21,605 bases of DNA from positions 1-21,605 of the IMG/VR virus record IMGVR_UViG_3300031673_009861; one strand, 5' to 3'. The notes under the pieces were generated by a model. The model made no database searches and was not told the origin of the DNA. It was given only the letters and a program-made list of their open reading frames with translations. This document shows, piece after piece, positions 1-8,023 of this stretch. Both the position numbers and the translations under genes were made by a program. Each line of letters starts with the position of its first letter. The first letter of the stretch is position 1. The stretch is from a virus.

Positions 1-628
1 CGTAGTTGCCGTGATAATTTGCATCATAATTAATACCTCTAAGGTTTATATTATCCGATATTGTCATGGCAGATTCTTGAATTAACATAGAAGACGAAGC
101 CAATCCGTTAAAAATTTGCATAAGAGCTCCAGGAGCTGAGCCTGAATTAGCCTTTATCAAACTACTTACTGTTCCTGATGAATTTTCTCCCCCTAAAGAA
201 GCTCCTCCATATTGTACAATAAGAGATGAGACTTCGTTTGAAAACTTATTAGATATAATAAACTGACCATCAACTGAAGAATCTCCAGATAAAACGAACT
301 TCCCAGAGCTCCCTCCCTCTATTAAAAATTCATTTAAGTGACCTATGTCAATTAGAGTGTTTCCTGTAAGAGTTCCTCCAAGAGTTATGTTATCTCCCGT
401 TTTTGTTAGACCATTTCCAGCAGTTGTTGAGCCACCTCCTCCAGTTGAGAAAATATTGTAAAGGTCTGTTCCACCAGAATAAATAACGCCACCCCCAGTA
501 CCTCCTGAAAAGTTAGCACCTGAATCTAATATAATATTATTAAATTCAGCAGTTCCGCTAAACGCATTGTTTAGAGCTATTCTTCCAACCCCGTAGGTTA
601 TTCCAGTTGCTATTAATTCTCCAATCAT
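1..628 (-). CDS. Tail-fibre-type structural protein, partial (C-terminus off the left edge)
   Basis: The reading frame opens at ATG 628 on the minus strand and stays open to the window edge, so only about 209 N-terminal residues are visible. The sequence is rich in Gly, Ser, Thr and Asn. It contains a phrase of the form NGLTKTGDNITLGGTL at about residues 65-80, a beta-strand repeat typical of trimeric phage tail fibres and spikes. No signal peptide or membrane segment is seen. It follows the 553-aa gene with a 27-nt gap, and a TATTTATA box sits 13 nt before its ATG, so it may have its own late promoter. A role in host binding or as a tail appendage is inferred from composition, the repeat phrase and the structural neighbours. 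The receptor-binding end, if there is one, is outside the window. Confidence 0.7.
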   Translation of the reverse strand, partial: MIGELIATGITYGVGRIALNNAFSGTAEFNNIILDSGANFSGGTGGGVIYSGGTDLYNIFSTGGGGSTTAGNGLTKTGDNITLGGTLTGNTLIDIGHLNEFLIEGGSSGKFVLSGDSSVDGQFIISNKFSNEVSSLIVQYGGASLGGENSSGTVSSLIKANSGSAPGALMQIFNGLASSSMLIQESAMTISDNINLRGINYDANYHGNY

Positions 629-641
629 CTTGTAAGTTTCT

Positions 642-654
642 TATAAATAGTTTG
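642..654 (-). promoter_or_regulatory. Candidate late-type promoter box before the tail-fibre gene
   Basis: The minus strand reads TATTTATAAGAAA, with the 8-mer TATTTATA at 649-642, ending 13 nt before ATG 628. The same extended box occurs before four other genes in this window, always in the same orientation relative to the gene. Promoter function is inferred from position and recurrence only. Confidence 0.4.
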
Positions 655-655
655 T

Positions 656-2317
656 TTAATATTTAATTATATCGTTTTCTTTGGTAGCGACTAAATCATA
701 AATATTATCCCACTTAATTTGAATCTCTATGGATACATTGGTGTCAGCGCTAATTACAATTGACCTACTATCAGCAGCATATCCTCTGTAAGTTGTATTA
801 AGCGTGTACGTTCCCTCTTCGAGGTCGTTGAACTCAAAGTACCCAACTGAATCAGTAGGCATTGTTACGAAGCTTGCATTAGGATATATAAGTTGCATTG
901 TAGCTCCAGTTACAGTTGAGCCAGAAACCGTACCACTAAGGCTGTATTCAGTAAGCGGACTCTCTGAGTCAAGAGAAGGTGGGCTTTGAAGTCCTGCAAT
1001 CTCAGAAGTCCAAGGGCTATCACTCTCAGTTCTAACAAATGTCTTCATTGGCTCAGCCTGAGTACAAATTGTTTTGTTGTCTGAAAATGTAACAACACTC
1101 TGTTTAACATCAAACAAGTTCTTCAGCACTTTAACATTACCAACTCTGTATAATAAACATTTGTTTGTCTTAAGTGATAGTTGATATTTTCTAATTGTCT
1201 TGTCTGTAGAGAATTCGGAGGTGCTATCTTTTGTTTTGCTCATAGCAACCTCTTTGTATTCATCCATCTTAGGGACTATGTATGTAAATACAGTTCCAGT
1301 AAATCCTGTGTCCCCAGTGTTGTAATTAACTTGAACCAGGTATTCATCAGCACCTTCACCATTTGTCCAGAATATCTCTGGAGTAAATGTTTCAATTTGA
1401 CCTTCTGGTGTAGGGTACTCAAGTATTGGCTTATCAGGAACTTCGAAGAATGAAAAATAATCTCCAGTTTTAAAATTAAGACCTTCAAAAGCTCCTTTGT
1501 CAATTGTTGCTCCAGAACTTTCTGTTACAGCAGTGATAGGATTAACATAAGTACTTGCAGAGACTATTCCATCTTCATTAATTATCTCGTAGTTAGTTAG
1601 ACCAGCGGTGACATCGACTTCAAATATGAAGTTGGTATCAATTATGTACTGGTCTCTATCTTTGAATAACTCAGTCTTATATTGTCCAAGATTTTTTGTA
1701 AACTGTTCAATTTGAAGGTCATATATATTTGTGGCTATATCCGTTGTATTTGCGGTTATAGAAAATATAGGAGTATCGAGTTGAGCTTGAATATCTGCAA
1801 CCGTTGGGAGAGTGACTAATTTATCTTCCCTTCCTTGTGATTCTTCAGAGGTTTTTCTTTTTGACTTAAGAACATTACTATCTGCGCTTATTGTTCTTGT
1901 AATTGTTTTTTTACTTGTTTGACCAGTTACCTCATCTACTTCTTCTATTGTTTCAGTGATTACGTCCTCTGTTTGAATTGCTTCGTTTGAATAAGCCCTT
2001 AATCCACTTTGAACTGTGTTATATAAATCCCATGTTACACGATATACATCGTGTTGCAATCTCACAGTTGGTCCGAAACTCGAAGTATTTGCACTGAAGT
2101 CAAATCTAATAAAAGGTTTTACAAGATTCGTAAATATAGAACGAGGGTCTTGCATATAATAATCCTTTGTGCCTCCAACAGTTGTGTATTGAGGAACGTC
2201 AAAAACAGAAGGTACAGTAACTCCATCCTTTGTAAGAAAGAATATATTCTGATAGAAACTTTGGGCTACATTAGTGCTATTTCCAGTTGTTTCTTGTATG
2301 GATTTCTTTACTATCAT
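656..2317 (-). CDS. Tail/baseplate-type structural protein with FnIII-like and carboxypeptidase-regulatory-like domains (553 aa)
   Basis: The N-terminal half (about 1-290) is not recognisable to me. Residues about 296-345 have the spacing of a fibronectin-III/Ig-like strand set (PILEYPTPEG, then PEIFWTNGEGADEYLVQVNY). Residues about 457-533 read LSGTVSGSTVTGATMQL, then SVGYFEFNDLEEGTYTL and SIVISADTNVSIEI. This is the layout of the carboxypeptidase regulatory-like fold that is common in Bacteroidota surface proteins. No signal peptide is seen, which fits a virion protein made in the cytoplasm. The gene starts 1 nt after the stop of the 816-aa gene, so the two are probably translationally coupled. 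It shares the peptides GDTGFTG (336-342) and TAVTES (262-267) with that neighbour. A tail or baseplate decoration role is inferred from context; no specific T4 equivalent is assigned. Confidence 0.65.
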   Translation of the reverse strand: MIVKKSIQETTGNSTNVAQSFYQNIFFLTKDGVTVPSVFDVPQYTTVGGTKDYYMQDPRSIFTNLVKPFIRFDFSANTSSFGPTVRLQHDVYRVTWDLYNTVQSGLRAYSNEAIQTEDVITETIEEVDEVTGQTSKKTITRTISADSNVLKSKRKTSEESQGREDKLVTLPTVADIQAQLDTPIFSITANTTDIATNIYDLQIEQFTKNLGQYKTELFKDRDQYIIDTNFIFEVDVTAGLTNYEIINEDGIVSASTYVNPITAVTESSGATIDKGAFEGLNFKTGDYFSFFEVPDKPILEYPTPEGQIETFTPEIFWTNGEGADEYLVQVNYNTGDTGFTGTVFTYIVPKMDEYKEVAMSKTKDSTSEFSTDKTIRKYQLSLKTNKCLLYRVGNVKVLKNLFDVKQSVVTFSDNKTICTQAEPMKTFVRTESDSPWTSEIAGLQSPPSLDSESPLTEYSLSGTVSGSTVTGATMQLIYPNASFVTMPTDSVGYFEFNDLEEGTYTLNTTYRGYAADSRSIVISADTNVSIEIQIKWDNIYDLVATKENDIIKY

Positions 2318-2318
2318 G

Positions 2319-4769
2319 TTATGGTACTATTGTAGTTTGAGACACGCTTGGTTGAATTTCTCCATAAATTTCGTGACCCCTGATTTCAGATACAAACCTG
2401 TTTTGGTTAACGGTTCCGCTTATAGAGAATGCGCTAATTCTTTTTCCTATACCTTGAGATACAGTACCAACTATTATTACAGGAGTTTGACTGCCGCCTA
2501 AAAAATCATTTATTGCAGGAGTGATTTTAGTAGGCGTAAGAGGTGGTCTCAAATCTGGAGGAAGAGCATTTTGAAATTCTGACCCATCATTAATACCTTC
2601 TTTATACACAAACCTCTGTCTATGGAACACAGTATTCCTATATGTAGTACCCTGACATTCAAGAATTGTTGTAGCAGGCAATAATTGCATCAAATAATCT
2701 TGAAAATTGACCTCCATCAAATCCAAAAAGGCTTCAAGTTTCTTGATTGTCAATTGGTTTGATTTAGGGTCTGCCATTAAATAGTAGTTCATATATATCT
2801 TCTTAAGCTCAGGATATGAGAAAGAAGTGTGAACTTGTGAGTTCGTTTTTCTATTTCGTGGTTCTACATTTGACTTGTAGATAAAATCTATATATTTAGT
2901 CAATGTCATCCCAGATATTTCTGCAGGATTAATAAACTCACAATTACCTACAGCATATTCAAAAGGTGTTGTATTTGAACTAAATGGAGGCGCAGCGCTT
3001 CCCCATACCCAACAAGTACCGCTTTGCTGATACCAACCTTTTACATCACATTCAATTGCTGCTGCTGGACTAAGTGTAGCGCAAAGTTCTTTTGTATTCA
3101 TTACATTCTCACTACCAGTGAATCCTGTGTCTCCAACTTGAACTTTTATGTTGTCATTTCTTTTTATAGGCGAGAACTCAGGTTCCCATTGGTTAATGTA
3201 CTTTTGTCCAGTACCTCTTCCTTCACCGCCTTCTTGAAATATAAGTTTACTCCATGAATAGTTTGGAAAACCTCTTGGATTTACTTTTGTAAAAGATATT
3301 CCAGTCTCTAATTGAATGGCGAGTTCTGGGTCTGGAATTTCTGTAGACATCGTTTGTTGTACATCGTACACAAACTCATTAAACACCACAAGGCATTCTG
3401 GGGCTCCCATTAATTTAAACAAAAACTGAAGCGCATCTCTCGTTCCTTTTTTCTTATAAAGCCAGTTGATGTTAATCAAAATCCTTTTCCAAATCTCTAC
3501 ATTGTAGTATGCAAAAGAATTTTGTTCAGGATTCTCCTCAGAAGCCAGGTATTCAAAAAGGTCAATTTCACTAAATGAACTTGACAGCTTCCATCCAAGA
3601 AGATTACTTAGTTTGACTAAGAATTTTTCTGGAATACTATTTTCATCATTGTAATTAATAGTGTGAGCATAAGCTATATTATCAATAAATTGTTTAATCT
3701 CATCGAACTGTTTTGCATAAGCTGATGTGAATTTTTTATATATCTGAGTATCTGTATCAAATTCAAGATAATTATCTGGCAACATAGTTTTAACCATGAT
3801 GTCAGTTTTATCCATATCAACGTTTCCAGCAAGAAGAAGTAAATCACTCTGATATGATTCAAAATTAGAACCCTTTGTATCTGGATTGAATCCATCAATA
3901 GTTCTTGGCCAAGGTAGTTTGTATGTAAAGTTTTGCTTCTCATCATCAACGTCTGGAATGTCAAACAAAGCTTCATTAAGCATTTGTCTTTCTAATCTTG
4001 ATTGTTGAATTCTATATTCGGTCATCCTTTTTCTGGATGGCCTGATGTATACTGGAAGTTTACTATAAGTTCCACCGCCCTCAAAAGGGGTAACTGCTCC
4101 ATTCGAAAGATGACCATTAATAACGAATTCAAGAACACCATTAGTCCCTCCAGTATAAGAGTATGACTTAATTCCAAAAGATTCAGTTACAGCCGTAGTT
4201 GCTCCACTAAGTTGTATCTCAAATAAATTAGTTTGAGTCATTAGACTTACTCGATTTCCAATTGTAGACCCAGAGTTAAATAAAATAAATCCTTGATTTA
4301 CAATTGTATCTGCTGGAATTTTAAAGGTTGATGTCTTTTCTCCAGTTATTTGGTTAAATGCTTGAGAATAATCATATATTGTGACACCTTCTAAGTTATC
4401 ATAAGCAAGTGCTGCATATGGAAATGTGTCAAGAATGTTGTTTATCGAACGTGCTACCTCTGTATAAAAAGACCCAAAATAAGAATAACTATAAGGGTCT
4501 GATGCAATAGGTCTAAGCTCATTGTTCTGAACTGATGTAGATACCACAGGATTGAAATCTTCAATGCCCATGTTTTCAAGAGTAGAAAAAGGAGTGAAGG
4601 TTACGTTCTTAGCAGTACCAGTTAGTGCATCCGACTCGCTGCTTCTCTCAATCCTAAAATCACCAAACGTAAATATCGACTCAGAATTCGTGTTAGGAAA
4701 CCTAAGGTCTTGGCCTGGTTGGAACGCTGGCGATAGCGAATTATTCGGATTTGAAGGAGTATCTGCCAT
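2319..4769 (-). CDS. Tail/baseplate protein with a P2 gpI-like (Tail_P2_I) core (816 aa)
   Basis: Residues about 328-456 match the pattern of the P2 tail protein I family: an LPDNYLEF opening, a helical stretch with FDEIKQFIDNIAYAH, then PEKFLVKLSNLLGWKL, WKRILININWLYKKKGTRDA and LFKLMGAP. The KKGTRDAL phrase is the family's RGTraGL-like signature. In P2-like tails this protein belongs to the baseplate, so a baseplate role is likely. About 330 residues precede the core and about 360 follow it, so the protein is far longer than the family's usual size of roughly 180-200 residues. The C-terminal part has cysteines at about 563, 574, 587 and 610 and a GDTGFTG peptide at 546-552. It is the first gene of a minus-strand operon. 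The start is ATG 4769, with a TATTTATT box 13 nt upstream. Confidence 0.65.
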   Translation of the reverse strand: MADTPSNPNNSLSPAFQPGQDLRFPNTNSESIFTFGDFRIERSSESDALTGTAKNVTFTPFSTLENMGIEDFNPVVSTSVQNNELRPIASDPYSYSYFGSFYTEVARSINNILDTFPYAALAYDNLEGVTIYDYSQAFNQITGEKTSTFKIPADTIVNQGFILFNSGSTIGNRVSLMTQTNLFEIQLSGATTAVTESFGIKSYSYTGGTNGVLEFVINGHLSNGAVTPFEGGGTYSKLPVYIRPSRKRMTEYRIQQSRLERQMLNEALFDIPDVDDEKQNFTYKLPWPRTIDGFNPDTKGSNFESYQSDLLLLAGNVDMDKTDIMVKTMLPDNYLEFDTDTQIYKKFTSAYAKQFDEIKQFIDNIAYAHTINYNDENSIPEKFLVKLSNLLGWKLSSSFSEIDLFEYLASEENPEQNSFAYYNVEIWKRILININWLYKKKGTRDALQFLFKLMGAPECLVVFNEFVYDVQQTMSTEIPDPELAIQLETGISFTKVNPRGFPNYSWSKLIFQEGGEGRGTGQKYINQWEPEFSPIKRNDNIKVQVGDTGFTGSENVMNTKELCATLSPAAAIECDVKGWYQQSGTCWVWGSAAPPFSSNTTPFEYAVGNCEFINPAEISGMTLTKYIDFIYKSNVEPRNRKTNSQVHTSFSYPELKKIYMNYYLMADPKSNQLTIKKLEAFLDLMEVNFQDYLMQLLPATTILECQGTTYRNTVFHRQRFVYKEGINDGSEFQNALPPDLRPPLTPTKITPAINDFLGGSQTPVIIVGTVSQGIGKRISAFSISGTVNQNRFVSEIRGHEIYGEIQPSVSQTTIVP

Positions 4770-4777
4770 GTAGTTGT

Positions 4778-4790
4778 TTTCTAATAAATA
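4778..4790 (-). promoter_or_regulatory. Candidate late-type promoter box for the minus-strand tail operon
   Basis: The minus strand reads TATTTATTAGAAA from 4790 down to 4778. The 8-mer TATTTATT (4790-4783) ends 13 nt before ATG 4769, the same spacing as at 642-649. Function is inferred from recurrence. Confidence 0.45.
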
Positions 4791-4819
4791 TTAGCGAAAA
4801 AGATTCCTAATGTCAATGC

Positions 4820-4874
4820 AAAATTTATTTTTATTGAAAACTATTTATATTAGGACAAATATTAAATAAATTTT
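4820..4874. repeat. 11-bp perfect inverted repeat in the divergent intergenic region
   Basis: AAAATTTATTT at 4820-4830 is matched by its exact reverse complement AAATAAATTTT at 4864-4874, with a 33-bp spacer. The centre of symmetry (4847) falls inside an extra TATTTATA (4842-4849). The region lies between two divergent structural operons, so an operator is possible. The arms are pure A+T, so chance is also possible. Confidence 0.4.
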
Positions 4875-4881
4875 ATCATTC

Positions 4882-4894
4882 TATTTATAGAAAA
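4882..4894 (+). promoter_or_regulatory. Candidate late-type promoter box before the 676-aa structural gene
   Basis: TATTTATAGAAAA, with the 8-mer at 4882-4889, ends 17 nt before ATG 4907. A second TATTTATA 40 bp upstream (4842-4849) lacks the AAA extension. No Shine-Dalgarno sequence is present in the leader. Confidence 0.45.
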
Positions 4895-4906
4895 AAACAC
4901 GCTGAA

Positions 4907-6937
4907 ATGAGTTACTTACCAAACGAGCCCACAACTTTTATAAACATAAAACTTACCGATGATGGTAGAAAACTATTGTCGTTAGGACAGCTTACTTTTA
5001 ATAAAGCGCTCCTTTCTGATAGAGAGATAAATTATGGAATTGATAGAACTGGTGCATATGATATAGGATGTAAAAATAGAATTATAGCACCCAAAGATGC
5101 TGCGCCTACTTTTGCAAACCCTTTTAATTTTGATAACAGCCCAGCTGTTGCAATCACAGTTGGCTCTGCAACTCAAGTTATTACAGCAGCAACCGAATCT
5201 ACTGGATTTTACACTGGAAGTACTGGAGCTTGGGGATATGATTCTGATGAAATATTAGGGTCTAATACAATAGATTATTCTTCATACACTCCAGATGGTA
5301 CAAATACAATTACTGTAGCTGGTGGTGGAACTGGATACTTTCCAACAGGAGGAGAGTTAATGTATATCCCTTGGGAGACAATTCCAAACAGCGCTGTTGT
5401 TTATGATTCGTCAACTGCAATTCTTTCAGCTAATCCTACAAATAAATTGTGGTACAGAGTTCTTTCTGCTGACACAGGAGCAACAACTGTAACTCTTGAT
5501 AGAGCGGTTCCAGATTTTGGAGCACCATCAACATCTCAGGTAATCAATTCTTATTTTTACCCATTCAATGGTATTGAAACTTATTACGGCTCTGCCGCAA
5601 CTGTTAATACCCAGGTTTGGAATATGAATATTGTTAGAACAAGTTCTGTAGAAGGAACTGATGCTTCTATTAGTGGGTATACCACATACGGTTCAATAGA
5701 ATATAATGGAACCAAACAATATCTTGGTTTCGAAGATGAGACAAGACAATTTGGAATCATCCATTATTCAAACGAATTTACTGGCAATACATATGCTGAA
5801 CAACTTGTTGAAAAGAGTGTTGAGGTGGATATGCCAGATGTTATGTGGCACAAGCATGCTGCCATTGCTGGACAAGGAACTTCTTATGGGCTTAAATTAT
5901 ATGATGTAGCAGGCGCTACTACTTTTGATGCTATTTCTCAAACAAGCTATAGATACCTAAGAGATGGGGTCACTACTTCAAGTTCAATTGTTGGTAGAGT
6001 TTATCACAAACTTAAAATGATTGTAATTACTGACCCAGAATTATTAACAGCTCTTACTTATAAGTCAAATAGAAATTATACACTACCTAACTTAAATGTA
6101 GATACATCATCGGTTCCTTTGGCTCCACTTGATACTTCTACATCTACAGGTTTGCTTAAAAGTGGATACACATATTTTGTAACTTACATAACAGAAAGTG
6201 ATTCCACCTATGCGAGTGGAACATCTTATGGATACCCTCAAACTTTGCCTTGCCAATACATTCAAAGAATTGACGGAGAAGAAGATTCATTTGGAAACCC
6301 TCAATATCTTAGAGCTTTCTACAACACTTCTTACTTCCCTTATCTTAGAACGTCTGCAGGTATGACTTCATACTCAGGAACTGGGTGGAATGCAAACAAA
6401 GTTCAACTACTTGTTAATGAAGTTAATTTAACTACAAGTCCAGATGTTAATTTTGACACAATACCAACCGATGGATGGAAATTGGTTTCTTCTGGAACTT
6501 CTGGAAACGGTATTTACACAGGAGCTACTGGTACCAGCACAATTTACCCTTCAGACCTTGCAGGTTTTCAATTCATAGTTTCGAGAGAAGACTTTGATAG
6601 CGGAACAACATATGTCTTGGATTCAACCTTCCATGACAATAATGATGCTACTATATCTGGAATGACTTTTGGAAATGAATCATTTTTCTTTGGAAACATA
6701 AAAGCAACTATAAGAGCAACAAGTTACAAATCTGTAATGACAGTTCTTGCTCCAGATACATTATTTAACACTTCAGTCAATTCAAGTTTTGATGGATTAT
6801 TAGACACAAACACTTACATAACAGAAGTTGGAATATTAAACAACGATGATGTCCTTGTTGCGGTAGGTAAACCTACATACCCAATCAAGAAAAGTTCAGC
6901 GAGATATTTAGCATTCCAACTGGAGATAGATTTTTAA
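4907..6937 (+). CDS. Large tail/fibre-type structural protein with paired terminal modules (676 aa)
   Basis: Residues 8-45 (TTFINIKLTDDGRKLL, then LLSDREINYGID) form an N-terminal module of the LT-x-x-GR-x-L, then F-x-LSD-x-x-NY type. A similar module opens the next gene. The last 40 residues (TEVGILNNDDVLVAVGKP, ending AFQLEID) match the end of the 382-aa gene and resemble tail-fibre/collar proteins that carry TEIGLYD-type phrases. The middle is a long Ser/Thr/Gly/Tyr-rich beta-type region with TESTGFYTGSTGAWG at about residues 96-110. No transmembrane or signal segment is seen. It is the first gene of a plus-strand structural block, divergent from the tail operon. Tail-fibre, collar or baseplate-periphery placement is inferred; I cannot name an exact homologue. 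Confidence 0.65.
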   Translation: MSYLPNEPTTFINIKLTDDGRKLLSLGQLTFNKALLSDREINYGIDRTGAYDIGCKNRIIAPKDAAPTFANPFNFDNSPAVAITVGSATQVITAATESTGFYTGSTGAWGYDSDEILGSNTIDYSSYTPDGTNTITVAGGGTGYFPTGGELMYIPWETIPNSAVVYDSSTAILSANPTNKLWYRVLSADTGATTVTLDRAVPDFGAPSTSQVINSYFYPFNGIETYYGSAATVNTQVWNMNIVRTSSVEGTDASISGYTTYGSIEYNGTKQYLGFEDETRQFGIIHYSNEFTGNTYAEQLVEKSVEVDMPDVMWHKHAAIAGQGTSYGLKLYDVAGATTFDAISQTSYRYLRDGVTTSSSIVGRVYHKLKMIVITDPELLTALTYKSNRNYTLPNLNVDTSSVPLAPLDTSTSTGLLKSGYTYFVTYITESDSTYASGTSYGYPQTLPCQYIQRIDGEEDSFGNPQYLRAFYNTSYFPYLRTSAGMTSYSGTGWNANKVQLLVNEVNLTTSPDVNFDTIPTDGWKLVSSGTSGNGIYTGATGTSTIYPSDLAGFQFIVSREDFDSGTTYVLDSTFHDNNDATISGMTFGNESFFFGNIKATIRATSYKSVMTVLAPDTLFNTSVNSSFDGLLDTNTYITEVGILNNDDVLVAVGKPTYPIKKSSARYLAFQLEIDF

Positions 6938-6956
6938 GGGTTTTTTTAAATTAACA

Positions 6957-6969
6957 TATTTATAATAAA
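6957..6969 (+). promoter_or_regulatory. Candidate late-type promoter box before the 146-aa gene
   Basis: TATTTATAATAAA, with the 8-mer at 6957-6964, ends 15 nt before ATG 6980. It shares the upstream letters ACA with the box before the gene at 21252. Confidence 0.4.
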
Positions 6970-6979
6970 ATAAAAAGAA

Positions 6980-7420
6980 ATGGGATATATACCTTCAGCA
7001 GATACAGTTTACGCAGTCGCTTACCTAACAGAGACAGGTAGGGCATACTTGTTCGATGATAATGGGAGTAGGTTTGACGTAAATGGTGATGATTTATTTG
7101 AAATCACTAAATTTACTCTTTCTGATACAGATACAAATTATCAAACAATTTTAAATCTATCAACAGGCGAGGTTCCAGATGTTACTGGTAAGTCTGAAGG
7201 GTGTTTAAAAACAACTGCAAACTACGTTCAAACAAATTTGCTCGCTTTTGTTTTTGATGATACACCTACAAACGTTGAGTACTCGACAGATTTAGATGGA
7301 GATATACTTCTTATTAAAGAAGGTGATTTACCTAATAAATCAGCTGGAGAGAACCCGCCAGCTCCGATTTTAGTACTTGGAGAAGGCCCTTTTACATTTA
7401 ATCCAGGAGGAATAAACTAA
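6980..7420 (+). CDS. Small structural protein with the shared N-terminal LT-x-x-GR module (146 aa)
   Basis: Residues about 10-55 (VYAVAYLTETGRAYLF, then FEITKFTLSDTDTNYQTI) line up with the N-terminus of the 676-aa neighbour: LT, GR, a short loop, then F-x-LSD followed by NY. The remainder (about 60-146) is unrecognised and ends in a Pro/Gly-rich tail (ENPPAPILVLGEGPFTFNPG). It lies 42 nt after the 676-aa gene and 17 nt before the next gene, in an all-plus structural block. It looks like the attachment module of the larger protein occurring on its own, so a role at the same site on the tail is plausible. The alignment was made by eye. Confidence 0.6.
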   Translation: MGYIPSADTVYAVAYLTETGRAYLFDDNGSRFDVNGDDLFEITKFTLSDTDTNYQTILNLSTGEVPDVTGKSEGCLKTTANYVQTNLLAFVFDDTPTNVEYSTDLDGDILLIKEGDLPNKSAGENPPAPILVLGEGPFTFNPGGIN

Positions 7421-7437
7421 TTATAAAAATTTAAAAA

Positions 7438-7986
7438 ATGGCAACAGCAAATCAAAACCCAGAAAATATAGGATTTCCAATGGCTCAAGTAGTTAATTTT
7501 ACAACTACTAACCTAAGTAATGGAGACCCATTTGTTGAACCTCATACAGTATCGGGACCATCTGGTTCTTTTAATGTGCCAGTTTCTGCAATTAATATTG
7601 GAAACAATAAAATTGTTATCCCTTTAACTTCTAATACTTCAACAGGAGCAAACTTCTTAAAACTTCACTTGCCACAACCTAACTCAAGTACTTTTTATGT
7701 AACTTTTTGTGTTAAAAATAGAGCAATGCAAGATGGATATTATGACTATACTACTGGTATTCCTTCGGACTATAGAACAGACCTTAGAACATTTACACGA
7801 GATGGTAGTGGGTTAATTCCTTCAGGAGGAGCTACATATGTAAAAACATTGGTATTCCAAGTTATTGGATTAGACACAAACGTAACATCTGCAGCAGTTC
7901 AATATATGGTTAAATTTTCAGCTGTATTTGCAGGAGCTGGAACAGGAGGAAGTTTTCCTGGCGTAGCAGGAAGCTTCCTGGCGTAG
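7438..7986 (+). CDS. Probable structural protein of unknown function (182 aa)
   Basis: I do not recognise this protein. It is rich in Ser, Thr, Asn, Gly and beta-branched residues, has no signal peptide or membrane span, and sits among structural genes with short spacing (17 nt before, 37 nt after). Residues about 40-75 (SGSFNVPVSAINIGNNKIVI) and 120-170 look like alternating beta strands, which fits a virion component. The last 15 residues (GGSFPGVAGSFLA end) are coded by an imperfect tandem duplication of about 20 bp at 7948-7986. The stop codon lies in the second copy, in a shifted frame, so the C-terminus may have been changed recently. The start is ATG 7438 after an A-rich leader without a Shine-Dalgarno site. 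Confidence 0.55.
   Translation: MATANQNPENIGFPMAQVVNFTTTNLSNGDPFVEPHTVSGPSGSFNVPVSAINIGNNKIVIPLTSNTSTGANFLKLHLPQPNSSTFYVTFCVKNRAMQDGYYDYTTGIPSDYRTDLRTFTRDGSGLIPSGGATYVKTLVFQVIGLDTNVTSAAVQYMVKFSAVFAGAGTGGSFPGVAGSFLA
7948..7986 (+). repeat. Short imperfect tandem duplication at the 3' end of the 182-aa gene
   Basis: GGAAGTTTTCCTGGCGTAG (7948-7966, 19 bp) is followed after 2 bp by GGAAGCTTCCTGGCGTAG (7969-7986, 18 bp). The unit differs by one base deletion and one substitution. In copy 1 GTA-G is read as Val-Ala; in copy 2 the same GCGTAG is read as Ala then stop. A further partial unit, GGAAGTTC, begins at 7985. Confidence 0.75.
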
Positions 7987-8023
7987 GAAGTTCGAATTCT
8001 TAAAACATTAAAAATTAAAAACA

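Noticed and set aside
642-649. A T4 late promoter (TATAAATA) on the plus strand
   Set aside because: In that sense it would drive antisense transcription of the 553-aa gene. The same element occurs reversed before other genes, so the opposite reading was preferred.
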